Source: Ixodes scapularis
Taxonomy: Eukaryota > Arthropoda > Arachnida > Ixodida > Ixodidae
NCBI RefSeq assembly: GCF_016920785.2
Contig: NW_024609948.1
Coordinates: 496,001-560,000, forward strand
Direction of reading: 5' to 3'
DNA: 64,000 nucleotides
Shown here: positions 1 through 9,427 of the stretch, piece by piece
Position numbering within the stretch: the first letter of the stretch is position 1
Layout of the letters: each line of letters starts with the position of its first letter
Made by a program: the position numbers and the translations under genes
Notes under the pieces: model-generated
Told to the model about the DNA's origin: nothing
The model's database searches: none
What the model saw: the letters and a program-made list of their open reading frames with translations, nothing else

Positions 1-164
1 GCAGTCGCGTCGGAGAAGCCCACGTGTTATCAGCCGACGAATGAGAGCCGCTCACGTAATATCACACCATGCGTGGACGGTGTAGGGGGGGAGGAGAGGG
101 TAGATGAGTAGAGTATTTCGCGATTCTATTTTTTTTCGTAGACGGCGGTAGTCTTCTGTCAAGG
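1..164. other. AT-rich end of window, no gene seen
   Basis: No convincing reading frame is visible in these bases. They lie downstream of the minus-strand gene that ends at 165 and probably belong to the intergenic space before the next viral gene outside the window. Confidence 0.4.
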
Positions 165-875
165 TTATCTCGGCACTATGTAAAAGTCATATCGGTCCCA
201 ACCGAGGTATGTGACGTAACAATAGTACTTGTTCGTGTCGACGCCGTTGCAAATGACGGCGTTTCTCAAATTCATCCACTTGCGCTCGCCACACGAAGAT
301 GATAATTTTTCAAAATCCTGTTGCTTGTAGACGCCCTTGTACTTTAGACCCTCCACGTACTTTATCGTCTTTGTTACGCGGTCTTCTTTGGACACGTCGT
401 AATAATCGTACCAAATTTTGTAAAATCCCGATTTGGAATTGAGGTAGCCGTTGAGTACGTAGTCGATCAGGCCCAGAGTCTTTGTAAACTTGTGACGACC
501 GCCGTACAGTCTCTTTTTATATTCCAGTTGTAGAAAAATCTGCCGTCGGCTGTACATCATGTCGGATATTACGACGTCTCTACAGGCGTTCACAAAGTTT
601 ACGACCATCGTCATCTTGTAGCGCGTGTCGTCGTCCACGGTGGTCGTGGCCTTGAACGTAAACACCAGGACGATGTCTTTGGCGTCTACCTGTTCGCAGG
701 GCGGATCTTGGACGTGGTGATTTTCCGCAAAGTACCGGGACACGTAGACCAGGATCGTGGGGTCTATGGAGCGGCACACGTCCAAACCGACGTCGATGTA
801 GTCTCCGAATGCAGAAGGCGACGGCTCTGTGTCCGCCTGCCCCAAGTCTAATCGCTCGAGAACCGGTAGTTCCAT
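165..875 (-). CDS. Unknown viral protein, 236 aa
   Basis: Intact ORF with an ATG start at 875, three bases before the stop of the next gene upstream. I do not recognise the family. The protein is soluble-looking, with no membrane segment. It has many aromatic residues, especially in the C-terminal half (runs such as YKIWYDYYDV and YYCYVTYLGWDRYDFY), suggesting a compact beta-rich fold. It is the last gene seen of a tightly packed leftward run (4,402 down to 165). Role unknown; the packing says it belongs to the viral segment rather than to the host. Confidence 0.75.
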   Translation of the reverse strand: MELPVLERLDLGQADTEPSPSAFGDYIDVGLDVCRSIDPTILVYVSRYFAENHHVQDPPCEQVDAKDIVLVFTFKATTTVDDDTRYKMTMVVNFVNACRDVVISDMMYSRRQIFLQLEYKKRLYGGRHKFTKTLGLIDYVLNGYLNSKSGFYKIWYDYYDVSKEDRVTKTIKYVEGLKYKGVYKQQDFEKLSSSCGERKWMNLRNAVICNGVDTNKYYCYVTYLGWDRYDFYIVPR

Positions 876-878
876 TTC

Positions 879-1082
879 TTATTTACTATTATGTATCAAA
901 GACGGGCCCTCTCTGTATACGAAAAAGGCGAGAAAAACGACAGCAAAAAACAGAAGTATTGATAAGATCCCAACGACTATCAAACCATTCTCAACGTCGG
1001 ATAGTCGATCGTGCAAGTCTCGGTTATATAAGTAAATGCTCTGAAGCATGACCCTGTAGACGTTGTTGGTTTCATTAGTCAT
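879..1082 (-). CDS. Small single-pass membrane protein, 67 aa
   Basis: The start was chosen at the ATG at 1082 (MTNETNNVYR); frames further upstream have no ATG. One strong hydrophobic segment lies near residues 33-53 (VVGILSILLFFAVVFLAFF), preceded by a charged stretch and followed by a short basic tail. The start overlaps the stop of the upstream gene by a few bases and the stop lies three bases from the next start, so it looks co-linear with its neighbours. Small membrane proteins of this shape are common in virus envelopes; a specific role cannot be given. Confidence 0.65.
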   Translation of the reverse strand: MTNETNNVYRVMLQSIYLYNRDLHDRLSDVENGLIVVGILSILLFFAVVFLAFFVYREGPSLIHNSK

Positions 1083-1425
1083 TTTTATTATTCGCATACT
1101 CGCTCGAAAACAGAACGGCAAAGGCGCACAGGCAAAAGATGGGCGTCACCCAACAGACGGCCGGATAAGAGTCTGTGATTGGGTAGACGAGTTTTTCCGC
1201 TTCGTGCGGCACAAATAGCGAAGCGTCCAGTACTTGAGGCACGTGCCTGGCGAATAGTAGGTTCGTTTCCTCGACGAGTCGATTGTCGATCTCGAAGGCA
1301 TAGACGAACCTGTCTCCCCCTCCTCTTCGGTCGTCGCTGAGGCGAATGCTAACTTCCCGGTCGGTCAGCGGTGGATCAAACACCCGGTCTTCGTCAATAA
1401 AGAGAGACTTGCGGAAAGACTGCAC
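1075..1425 (-). pseudogene. Membrane protein with C-terminal anchor, start codon missing
   Basis: The frame encodes about 116 residues from a GTG at 1425, with a C-terminal hydrophobic segment (AVCWVTPIFCLCAFAVLF) and a short charged end. The frame stays open upstream of 1425 to about 1,468, where a TAA closes it, and there is no ATG anywhere in the frame. Either the start codon has mutated since integration or a non-ATG start is used. The body is hydrophilic and rich in Arg and Asp. It overlaps the start of the 67 aa membrane gene, consistent with a viral cluster of envelope-type genes. Family not recognised. Confidence 0.5.
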
Positions 1426-1497
1426 GGCCGCCCTCTTGTCCGACGGGACGTAGACCGCTTCTCTGGTGTCGGAGGCAAATAATTAAACTTTATTATT

Positions 1498-4065
1498 TTA
1501 AATGTCTTCGTCGTATTCTTCTTGTGCCGTTCCTTTAAGTAAATAGGGGTTGACTGGGAAGGTGGGCTTGGGTTGCATCGATTGCACCACGTCTCGACCG
1601 ACTTGGTCGTTTTCAAAGACTCTTTTAGCCTCTACCGACGTGTCGGAGTAGACGGCGCCATCTGCATAGACTGTAGAAATGGAGGGTTTGTTGCCGAGAT
1701 TGGATAGGTTAATACTGTTGCCGTCTTCGGACGATGGAAAGTTCTTAACGCTGTCTACTTCGCTGGTCAGAGGAGTTTCCGTGGTGGACGATAAGGGTGG
1801 GTCCGGAGTTTTAAATTCTTCAATCGAAGTTGTCGAAATGCTGGGTGGTGGAATAAAGTCTTGTTCCAAGAGAGTCTCTGACATGTTGAATTGTTTGGGT
1901 GGCTCTACGGGCCTTTGCTGTTGTCTGGGCGGAGGACGAGGCTTCTTTGCCGGCAGGTACGTATCTTCGTTTTCTTCTCGTACAGACGATATGGGCGTGG
2001 GCGGATTAATAAAGTTTTGCCTCAACAGAGCGGGCGTGGGTGACAGGTCCATGTTGTACATGTGATTGAAGGCGCATAGACAGTAGCGCAAATTCGGAAA
2101 GGACTTTTTGAGTAGGTCGACGCAAAATTTGCGAGAGAATTCGGACTCGCCGTACATGACTGGAACGCTCATGCCAGGTACGCTAACGTTGTTGCAGAGA
2201 AGATAGAGGGACTGGAGACTTTGACTCTGGATGTTGTTGAGAATATACTCTGCGGTGGTCGAGGGGTTGCTGTAGATGGACAGGGATCGCAGGCGCGTGG
2301 CGGTTTTGCATATTTGATTTATGATTTGAAAGTATCTGTTGTCGCAGAATCTGGTTTCACAGTAGACGGTGAGTTCTTGTAGTCGCTCGCCGCCCTTGAG
2401 GTGTTTGGTGCATATGCGCGTAAACATGTCTATGGGACACCGCACGTGAAAGGTTTGCAAGTGAGGTAGGAGCGGCGTGTCGCGCTTGAAGATGCACGAG
2501 TCGAGATACTTGCAGAGTGGCCCCCCTTCTACGACGGATATCTTGACCTTGAAAAGATTGACGAAGGGCCAGCGGTCTCGCGTGATGATAACTATGTTCG
2601 AGTCTTCTTCTACGTCGCCGCCAGCGCTATATTCGCGGTGCAACTCGTACGGCGGTATGTCTACGAAGGACGCCGAGGTCCAGGAATTTGCGTCGAGTTC
2701 TGGAGTTAGCCAGTATAGGTCATCGGGGTGAGTGAGGCCAATGTGGGTCGTGTGGTCCGAAATGAGTTTGATTAGGGCGCAGGGCTTTTGAGTACGCGAG
2801 TCTAGAATCCTCACGATGTTGTTCCACTCGAAGGCCACGGGCGAGGTGTTTTCGTGTAGCATCGCGTACCAGCTTTCGCTTTGCAGGCTGCCGCAGCGGA
2901 GATACTCGAGCGAGGTAAACTTTTGGCTGTATTCGTGTTTTCCAAAGAAGGCGGGCACTGTAAAGTAGCCCATGTCTAGCACGCGGATGCTAGAGGCGCA
3001 CGTGTCTAGGTAGTTTATGTACACGGGATCGGTGTGGCTACCCGAGATGGCGGGTATGGGGAAGTGGAGCCCCTCGACGTGCGCCTCGTTGCACTTGACG
3101 ACGGCCCAGTTGAAGACTCGGTCGTTGGGTACGTCGAGTACAAAGGTGGCTGCCGAGCCAAAATAGGCTTCCGAAGGACATTCCGAGTTGTACTTTACGT
3201 ACGAGACGGGCGCGTTTACGTTTCGTATCTCGACTGTGCTCGGGGCCTTGAGATGGCCCACGCGGATGCAGAGTGTGTTGGAGTCGACGGATCCGTCGCC
3301 CACCCACGAGGAGAGGCGAAAGGCCTCGGTCATGGCTCTGCGGACGTAGACGGGCTGGAGCACGCTTTTGGTGATTTTGGCGTCGTCGACCCTGGGCTTG
3401 CACTTGTCTACAATTTCGAGGGATGCGAGTCCGTTGTTGCGCGAGGAATTTTTGGTGAGGAGATGGTAGACTAGGTTTTCCAGAAAGTAGTAGAGGACGT
3501 TGGACGCGTGGCAGAATGTTCTGTTTTCGTACTCGTTGTTGTCGAGCGTGAGTTGGGCGTGGACGATGCAGTTTCTCAAGACGGGAACGAGCACGTAGAA
3601 GAAAAATTGAAAGAGGTCCGTCTTGTAAGTGGTGGACAGTGAAAAGGCCAGGTCGACGCATCTTAAATCGAAGACTACGTCGCCGTCGGGGAGATTTTTT
3701 ACGAGGCTCTGCTCGAAGGCGTCTTCGAAACCGACAAAGGCGGCCGAGTTTCTGAGCTCGCGGAGGTCACTGTAAATTCGCGAGACAAACTCTCCGTCGA
3801 CGGCTACGACGGGCGGTTTCTGCTCCCATCGGTCGATGTAGGGCGACAGGATGACGTCGGGTGCCAACATTCGGCGCATCGAGTCTTCGAGGTCGGATTT
3901 GAGGAGGCCCGAGGTATCGACCACCCTACACTCGATGTGACGCTTGTCGTACTCTTCGGTTACGAACCAGCTCGGGTAGCCAATGAGCCGCCCGTGCTTG
4001 TAGACGTAACCGTCGGCCGTTATGTTACACAGAGAATGGTGCATGTTTGAATATTGCGTCCACAT
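1498..4065 (-). CDS. Large unknown viral protein with Pro-rich tail, 855 aa
   Basis: Intact 855-codon ORF from an ATG at 4065, preceded by an AT-rich leader. Residues 1 to about 690 look globular. Spaced Leu/Cys patterns around 540-660 (LRSLSIYS, LQSLYLLCNN, FPNLRYCLC) resemble degenerate leucine-rich repeats. The last ~165 residues are low in complexity, rich in Pro, Ser, Thr and Glu, and probably disordered (KKPRPPPRQQQRP and similar). No catalytic motif was recognised. The start overlaps the end of the next gene (4,025-4,402) by about 40 bases. The unbroken length is notable in a locus where other genes are damaged. A structural or tegument-like role is only a guess. Confidence 0.75.
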   Translation of the reverse strand: MWTQYSNMHHSLCNITADGYVYKHGRLIGYPSWFVTEEYDKRHIECRVVDTSGLLKSDLEDSMRRMLAPDVILSPYIDRWEQKPPVVAVDGEFVSRIYSDLRELRNSAAFVGFEDAFEQSLVKNLPDGDVVFDLRCVDLAFSLSTTYKTDLFQFFFYVLVPVLRNCIVHAQLTLDNNEYENRTFCHASNVLYYFLENLVYHLLTKNSSRNNGLASLEIVDKCKPRVDDAKITKSVLQPVYVRRAMTEAFRLSSWVGDGSVDSNTLCIRVGHLKAPSTVEIRNVNAPVSYVKYNSECPSEAYFGSAATFVLDVPNDRVFNWAVVKCNEAHVEGLHFPIPAISGSHTDPVYINYLDTCASSIRVLDMGYFTVPAFFGKHEYSQKFTSLEYLRCGSLQSESWYAMLHENTSPVAFEWNNIVRILDSRTQKPCALIKLISDHTTHIGLTHPDDLYWLTPELDANSWTSASFVDIPPYELHREYSAGGDVEEDSNIVIITRDRWPFVNLFKVKISVVEGGPLCKYLDSCIFKRDTPLLPHLQTFHVRCPIDMFTRICTKHLKGGERLQELTVYCETRFCDNRYFQIINQICKTATRLRSLSIYSNPSTTAEYILNNIQSQSLQSLYLLCNNVSVPGMSVPVMYGESEFSRKFCVDLLKKSFPNLRYCLCAFNHMYNMDLSPTPALLRQNFINPPTPISSVREENEDTYLPAKKPRPPPRQQQRPVEPPKQFNMSETLLEQDFIPPPSISTTSIEEFKTPDPPLSSTTETPLTSEVDSVKNFPSSEDGNSINLSNLGNKPSISTVYADGAVYSDTSVEAKRVFENDQVGRDVVQSMQPKPTFPVNPYLLKGTAQEEYDEDI

Positions 4066-4402
4066 TATTTTCTTTATAAACGAGTTTTCTGAGCTTGTTT
4101 GGGTCGGTGGCGAGTATTCTGAGTTTGACGTACGCGAGCCCGTCTAGAATCTCGAGCAGTTGCTCGTCCGTCAGTATCTGGGCGTTTTTCTTGGCGTTTT
4201 TGCGCTCGCAAAGGTGTCTGTAGGATCGACAGGTTTCCAACAACCTCCGCCTATTTTTGTAATGAACGTAATATAAACTGCAAAGGAATCCGACGCTGGA
4301 CGCCAGATAGACGACGCTCCAGCTTATGCCACCACCGCTCTCGGCATTCTTTTTGGTTGGAATATATTGGTGCTTCGAACCCACCCTCTTTATACCGTCC
4401 AT
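4025..4402 (-). CDS. Single-pass membrane protein, 125 aa
   Basis: ATG at 4402, intact. One membrane segment lies near residues 27-47 (SWSVVYLASSVGFLCSLYYV), followed by a basic stretch (KNRRRLLETCRSYRH) and a helical C-terminal domain rich in Lys and Leu. The basic flank predicts the C-terminal part on the cytosolic side if host rules apply. It is divergent from the plus-strand gene at 4,417 with only 14 bases between the two start codons, so the pair probably shares a promoter. Family not recognised. Confidence 0.65.
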   Translation of the reverse strand: MDGIKRVGSKHQYIPTKKNAESGGGISWSVVYLASSVGFLCSLYYVHYKNRRRLLETCRSYRHLCERKNAKKNAQILTDEQLLEILDGLAYVKLRILATDPNKLRKLVYKENNVDAIFKHAPFSV

Positions 4403-4416
4403 CGCATATTTTATCT
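4403..4416. promoter_or_regulatory. 14 bp divergent spacer, probable shared promoter
   Basis: Only AT-rich sequence (GCATATTTTATCT) separates the two ATG codons of the divergent genes. Promoter elements must lie here or inside the opposing coding regions, as is usual for compact DNA viruses. No known motif was identified. Confidence 0.3.
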
Positions 4417-5739
4417 ATGGAGAGAATCAGGAGAGTAGTGGGTAACATTCGAAAGGCCTATTTACAGACTCTGGAGCCGGATGCCAACAGTAGTCTGCCC
4501 TCCCTAGAGGCGTTATTGAAAACGTACGAGTATGCCACTGACGACGGCTGTCTATTTTACGACGTTTCGGTGGCGGCACCCCTAGACCCCGTCGTGCACT
4601 CTACTCTGGTGTCAACCGATCGCGACCCACCCGACGCGATGGAACAGATTGCGAGCCTGCGCTACTACACTCGCAAAATGTTTAGGATCGTGCTGCACCA
4701 CACGCTTGTGTTGATATCGTACTGCGACGAGGACATGCGCGTGCCCCCCAAATACGACGAGTACGTGGACGACGCTTGCGGCGTGGATTTTTTCACCGCC
4801 ATGTTTTGCACCGTGATGTTTTCCTTTGCCCAAGTGGGAATCGTACTGGGCGACGTGGTGGCGCAAAACATCACCTCTCCACTCACCCAAGACTATCTAG
4901 ACTCTTCGCACAATCGAGAAAAGGCCTGTAAAGATCTGATGCGCAACGTGAAGGACGGGGACCTCAAGCCCGACGAGCGCGAAGGAGACTGTGAAAACGC
5001 GATCCAGGTGTTTAGGCAGAGGGCGGCCGGTCGGTCGCGCCTGCAAGTGGACGCCCTCGATCAGGGCAAGCAGATTGTGTACACCCTGTTTAACGGCAAG
5101 AGGGTCAAGAACGGCGACTTTAATCCGGTCTACTTTCGTCTCGCGAACGAGGTCGCCGTCGACTTTAGCGGATGCGATGTGGTGGTTGAAAAGTTGTTGG
5201 ACTGCGCCCTTTTGACGGAAGACGAGCAGTTGGTCTTTGTCATTCCGCAAGAGTACTTTACCAACAACCTGTGCCCTCAGTTTTCCCGGTGGGTCTTGAA
5301 GAACCTAGACTATATCGATCCACTGGATCACATGTCTTCGCTGTTTGTATTGTGTCGAACAAACAGGCGCATCTATTCTCACCTGTACAAGAGTCTAAAG
5401 AACGTGTTGGATGCCGATTCGAACAAGGATAACGTTTTATTGGCCTACATTCGTTTGTACATCAACATGCTGACGCGAGACCCAAACAAAATTGCTTCTC
5501 TGAATCGATCGTACATTGGCAAGTCGAGAGGTCGCCTCTCGGCGGCCTGTTTCGAGAACCCCAAAAAGGTGCTCGTCAAGTCGGCGCTGTGCGAAGAACG
5601 CAAGAGGGGCTGGACTTCAACCAACTTTGCATTTGGTCTCGACATTTCGCACGTGGGCGTCTTGCAAAACACCAGCAAGGTCGTCGTCGTGGAGGAAAAA
5701 GAGGACGACTTTGAATTTTACGACCCAAAATCTCCGTGA
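4417..5739 (+). CDS. Unknown viral protein, 440 aa
   Basis: The start was set at the ATG at 4417 (MERIRRVVGN). The frame is open upstream, but that part lies inside the divergent gene. The protein is intact and mostly alpha-helical in appearance, with a hydrophobic stretch near residues 125-150 (FFTAMFCTVMFSFAQVGIVL) that could be a membrane segment or a buried helix, and an acidic C-terminus (EEKEDDFEFYD). No enzyme motif is visible. It converges on the minus-strand gene ending at 5769, with 29 bases between them. Family not recognised. Confidence 0.7.
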   Translation: MERIRRVVGNIRKAYLQTLEPDANSSLPSLEALLKTYEYATDDGCLFYDVSVAAPLDPVVHSTLVSTDRDPPDAMEQIASLRYYTRKMFRIVLHHTLVLISYCDEDMRVPPKYDEYVDDACGVDFFTAMFCTVMFSFAQVGIVLGDVVAQNITSPLTQDYLDSSHNREKACKDLMRNVKDGDLKPDEREGDCENAIQVFRQRAAGRSRLQVDALDQGKQIVYTLFNGKRVKNGDFNPVYFRLANEVAVDFSGCDVVVEKLLDCALLTEDEQLVFVIPQEYFTNNLCPQFSRWVLKNLDYIDPLDHMSSLFVLCRTNRRIYSHLYKSLKNVLDADSNKDNVLLAYIRLYINMLTRDPNKIASLNRSYIGKSRGRLSAACFENPKKVLVKSALCEERKRGWTSTNFAFGLDISHVGVLQNTSKVVVVEEKEDDFEFYDPKSP

Positions 5740-5768
5740 CGATATTTGTCCCACCCCTCCTTGCCCAT

Positions 5769-7271
5769 CTACAATCTGGTGTATTCCAGATTCAGAACGT
5801 GCTCGCGTACGGGAAATTCCAACACGAGTTCTATGAACCAAAAGTGACAGCGCTTTTGTTTGTACAACAGGTGTTTGCTGTACAGGAGTTCGTCCGTTTT
5901 GCAGCGGCAGTCGTCCGAATCGCAGTAGCCGAGGATCGAGTGTAGTTCGAGGACGGATGCCGTTTCCTGGCACTCGGCGTACTCGTTGAGGTCAAATAGA
6001 TAACATCGGTCTTGTTCATCGTCTTGCTGCTCTGGGCGGTGCCGTTTACAGGGACAATTTCGAGAAAAGTAGACCCGTTTGTACTCTACGTGTCGAGCCG
6101 CGAGAGACTTCATGACCTCGACGAGCTCTTCGATCGGTTTCTGCAGGGGATAATAGGGGTCATCGGCTCCGTCTACCTTGAGATTGTCGAGACAGTAAGT
6201 GTAATTGACGTTGGCCATCTTTTGCTTGTGCCGCCAGTAGAAATCGTGAACGACTCGAAAGTATAGCTTGGCGTATTCGGCCTCGTTTCTGACAAAATCG
6301 TCGAGCGATACGTGCGCAGCGTACTCTTTGACGGACTGGCTAAAGTCCATCTCGGCGCAGTTTAAGCGACGGCTCGTGTCGGCGAGAACTCCGTCCGCTT
6401 GCTCGGCTACGTCTCGAATTTCAAAGGCGTCCAGGTCTTGGAGGAGAGACACCACGTTTTCCAAGTCTCGGAAGCTCTTGCGGGGGTTGGCTCCGCACAG
6501 GTCCTTGAAGGCCTCGACCAGACGATGTCCCTTGATCCACGACTTTACCTCGCATAGGATTTCGAAACACCGATTCGCGTAATCAAACATGTGATTTAAT
6601 TCTCTCCTCTGTCGATTGATGTCGCACACGTGCCTATATTGGTCCCAAATGTCGAGGGTGCCGTCGTACAGGAATTGGAGCATTAGATTGGTAATCTTGT
6701 CTTTGATGCCAACGGTCACGTCGACGACGTCGCCCTTGATCGCGTAGCCCAGCGCCTCGATGAATCTGCACCTGATCTGAAGATCCAGACACTCGTCGTC
6801 GCCTTCGTCGTCGTACTTACGCTGACGGTACACGCGGTTCCAGTCGGCTAGCAGTTGCTTGGCAAAGGGACTGCAGTGTGCGAGATCGGACACGCACGGC
6901 GTGACGCACCTGGACGGCGCTTGAACGGCCACGTATTCGAGTACTTTGATCAGGGCGTTTCTCATGTTGTAAAAGGTGTTTGTGGCGAGGCGCGTGTTTG
7001 TCGCCATCATGGTCTGTGTCGGCGAAAAGACGTGATATACCGCAGGTACGACGACGAGCAACAAGTGTTTGAGGTTCATGTCCTGTGCGTTGAAGACGAG
7101 TTCGGCAGCCTCGACGAAAACTAAACTAAACTCTGTCCGGGTGCTGGCTCTCTTGAGAATAAACTTTGAAATTCCCATTTGTTCGTTGTACGTCCACCAA
7201 TCCAAGAGGAGTCGTTTCGTCCTGCCGAGGACGTCTGCCAAGGCCACTATGGACTCTTCTTCCACCTTCAT
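5769..7271 (-). CDS. Unknown viral protein with Cys-rich C-terminus, 500 aa
   Basis: Intact ORF from an ATG at 7271. The first ~400 residues are helical and rich in charged residues. The last ~100 carry clustered Cys and His (CPCKRH, CYLFD, ECQET, GYCDSDDCRC) that could bind zinc. No recognised catalytic signature. Its start codon shares the tetranucleotide CATG with the start of the small plus-strand gene at 7,270, so the two would be transcribed divergently from overlapping promoters. Family not recognised. Confidence 0.7.
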   Translation of the reverse strand: MKVEEESIVALADVLGRTKRLLLDWWTYNEQMGISKFILKRASTRTEFSLVFVEAAELVFNAQDMNLKHLLLVVVPAVYHVFSPTQTMMATNTRLATNTFYNMRNALIKVLEYVAVQAPSRCVTPCVSDLAHCSPFAKQLLADWNRVYRQRKYDDEGDDECLDLQIRCRFIEALGYAIKGDVVDVTVGIKDKITNLMLQFLYDGTLDIWDQYRHVCDINRQRRELNHMFDYANRCFEILCEVKSWIKGHRLVEAFKDLCGANPRKSFRDLENVVSLLQDLDAFEIRDVAEQADGVLADTSRRLNCAEMDFSQSVKEYAAHVSLDDFVRNEAEYAKLYFRVVHDFYWRHKQKMANVNYTYCLDNLKVDGADDPYYPLQKPIEELVEVMKSLAARHVEYKRVYFSRNCPCKRHRPEQQDDEQDRCYLFDLNEYAECQETASVLELHSILGYCDSDDCRCKTDELLYSKHLLYKQKRCHFWFIELVLEFPVREHVLNLEYTRL

Positions 7272-7479
7272 GACCGAGTTGATGGCGAGAATGGCTCCTT
7301 ACGCTTTCGAGAATCGCAACGCCCAAGACTTGGCGTACAAGATTGCACAAAGCCTCGGCAAGAACAGCTCCGAAGTCGCCGACGCGATACTGCACGTCAA
7401 CGGACTGGTCGTCAGCGATTCCTCCTTTGCAAGACTGCTTGCCCGCAACGTGGCCGGAAACCTGTTTACTCTACGATGA
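7270..7479 (+). CDS. Small helical viral protein, 69 aa (76 aa from the earlier ATG)
   Basis: Two in-frame ATGs are possible, at 7249 and 7270. The second shares CATG with the divergent 500 aa gene, the same arrangement as at 16,114-16,117, so it is preferred. The product is an amphipathic helical protein (NRNAQDLAYKIAQSLGKN, SSFARLLARNVAGNLF) without Cys or a membrane segment. The stop at 7477-7479 lies close to the likely end of the converging large gene. Function unknown; the small size lowers confidence. Confidence 0.5.
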   Translation: MTELMARMAPYAFENRNAQDLAYKIAQSLGKNSSEVADAILHVNGLVVSDSSFARLLARNVAGNLFTLR

Positions 7480-7510
7480 GATGCGACACCGCTGCCAAGC
7501 AGCAATCCTC

Positions 7511-7763
7511 CTAGCGTCCCGATTGTAAGCATGTAAAACACTTCGTTGTTGGGCTTGTCACTATGCTCTGCCGGAGCTGGTGATGAATGAGAAGGAGGCG
7601 GCGGTGGGTTTTCGGTCTCGACAACGGTGCCGGGCGAGTCTCTCTCAGGTCTCCTGCCGTAGTCGACCGTTTCGTCCACTTGGGACGCCACGAAATCGGT
7701 AGATACCTTGGCGGCGTAAATAATGAGTTTGTTTGGCAATACGAGTTGTCCCGGGAAGCTGAT

Positions 7764-7795
<32 letters not shown>

Positions 7796-9427
7796 GGGGG
7801 GGGGCGCCGGAGCCGCACGCCCTTGCGTCGGTGCCGATGGTCGCCTCTCCCAGAGGGATTCCATAGAGTCAGGTAATGCCACCCTCTCGTAGGGTAGACG
7901 AGCGTCCAAGTGTTGGCTCTGCCCGTTGTGCGTGTGTATGGGGAGTTGAAAGTGGTACGTTTCCACCATGTCGGCGATGCCCGACCCGCCGGCACCCAGA
8001 TGACTAAGGTATTTTTTGACCACCCGCGCGTCTCCGTCGTACACGGCCAAGTTTATTTCGTTATCGATCGAAGATGCCACGCCGAGTGCCTTGCGGAGTC
8101 CGTCGACTAGTACCATGATTTCGTTTAGTTTTCGCGAATTGTTCATGATGCGCATGTAGTGGAAATCGTCTCTGGTCTGCGTCTCGATGTTGTCGGCGGT
8201 GCCTTGTAAAAAGTGTGTGAGAATCACCCTGCGCATCACGTACGGTGCCAGGTTTTCCAGCCAGAGCTCCGCGACGCGCCTCGTCACGGCAAAGCGCCTG
8301 TCCGTGTCGGGGAGCGGGTCCGTGACCACAAAATGGTAGAGGTGGCGAAAGAGGACCGACGAGCTGTACTCCATGTGCATCAAGTCGCTCTCGGCGCTGC
8401 CGCCCGTGATGAAAAAAGGCAGGGCGTGCGGAAACAGTTGGGCCACCACCGGCGGCACCGACGTGGACGATTCTTCGGGCCGGCCCGTCTGCGAGTTTAG
8501 CAGGCGGGGCAGATTAGTGTTGGACACTACCATTCCGGCGCGCATGAGGGCGTACGCCTTGCACACGTAGCGAAGAGCGACAAAGTCCAAGAGACATTCG
8601 GCTACGTCGTCCGAAAGAGACTTTGTCTCGTGCAGGTGATAGTGCGATCGGCCCAAAACGTTCTTGTCCACCGCGTGAGTCGCCGACGAGTACACTACGT
8701 TGATCACCGTTCCGTACAGTGTGTGCGACGGGTACCGCTCGGCCAGTCTGGTCTTGAGAGCCGGAACGTAAAAGACTCCTTCTCGCTCGGCCAGGAGCAT
8801 GATGGCCGCCGACGCGTCCCACACCGAGGACCTGCTCGAAGTGAATGGGTTGAGGGTCTTCGCAAATATCTTTGTATTTGCAAAGTACGGGGACCTGAGG
8901 ATCGTCTTGCACACGCTAAAGATTTCGTCGTGATTGGGGATCAGAGTCAGGGCCTTGTCGTAGCCTACCCTAAACTCGCGAGCCCAATCGTAGGGCAGGT
9001 CGCCGAGGTGCGGCTCTATTTCGTCGGTAAAGAGCATGCGGGCCAATACTTGATCGAAGGGCACGGCATGCGAGGGGACCCATTCGTTATCGATGACGGA
9101 GCGCGTGCCAACTCGAAATAGGAGCATTCCTTGGTTCGGGTCCAGTTCCATCGTGAGACGCCACTTGGCGGTCAGGTTCTCCACGCAGTCGCTCTCGGCG
9201 TGGATGATTCGACGGGTTTCTCCGGGAATGTGAAAGAAGGTGGGTACCGCGTACAAGACGCGAAAGAAGGGAATCGTGTGCACGTCGTGAGGATCGCCGT
9301 TCGTGTTGAAAAAGGGGTAGAGTAGACTCTTGTTGGGTACGTGGGGTCTAAAGGCGATCGGGTTGTCGGCGTACGAGTCTCGATCGTAACTACCCCAGTA
9401 GTTTGTCGTGAAGGAACCCCTGAGGAC
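7511..9427 (-). pseudogene. C-terminal part of a large viral gene split by a LINE and frameshifted
   Basis: This is the downstream portion of a gene whose N-terminus lies at 15,253-15,457. The LINE insertion at 9,428 separates them, and the frame is the same on both sides once one copy of the target duplication is counted. The globular part is about 540 residues and unrecognised. It is followed by a Pro and Asn low-complexity region encoded by a GTT/AAC repeat (7,764-7,796) and a run of nine G (7,796-7,804). Downstream of that run the annotated frame loses its coding character. A different frame (visible from 7,739) encodes an acidic, Pro-rich stretch and a hydrophobic segment (VFYMLTIGTLGGLLLGSGV) near 7,490-7,550, so a frameshift at the G run is likely and the original protein was probably tail-anchored. 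Confidence 0.65.
9415..9427. repeat. LINE target-site duplication, left copy
   Basis: AACCCCTGAGGAC occurs here and again at 15,253-15,265, exactly bordering the LINE. It is part of the coding sequence of the interrupted viral gene. Confidence 0.9.

Noticed and set aside
3034..3474. Plus-strand ORF of 146 codons inside the 855 aa gene
   Set aside because: Mirror of a GC-rich coding frame; no domain and no independent support. Similar shadow frames across the viral region were dropped for the same reason.
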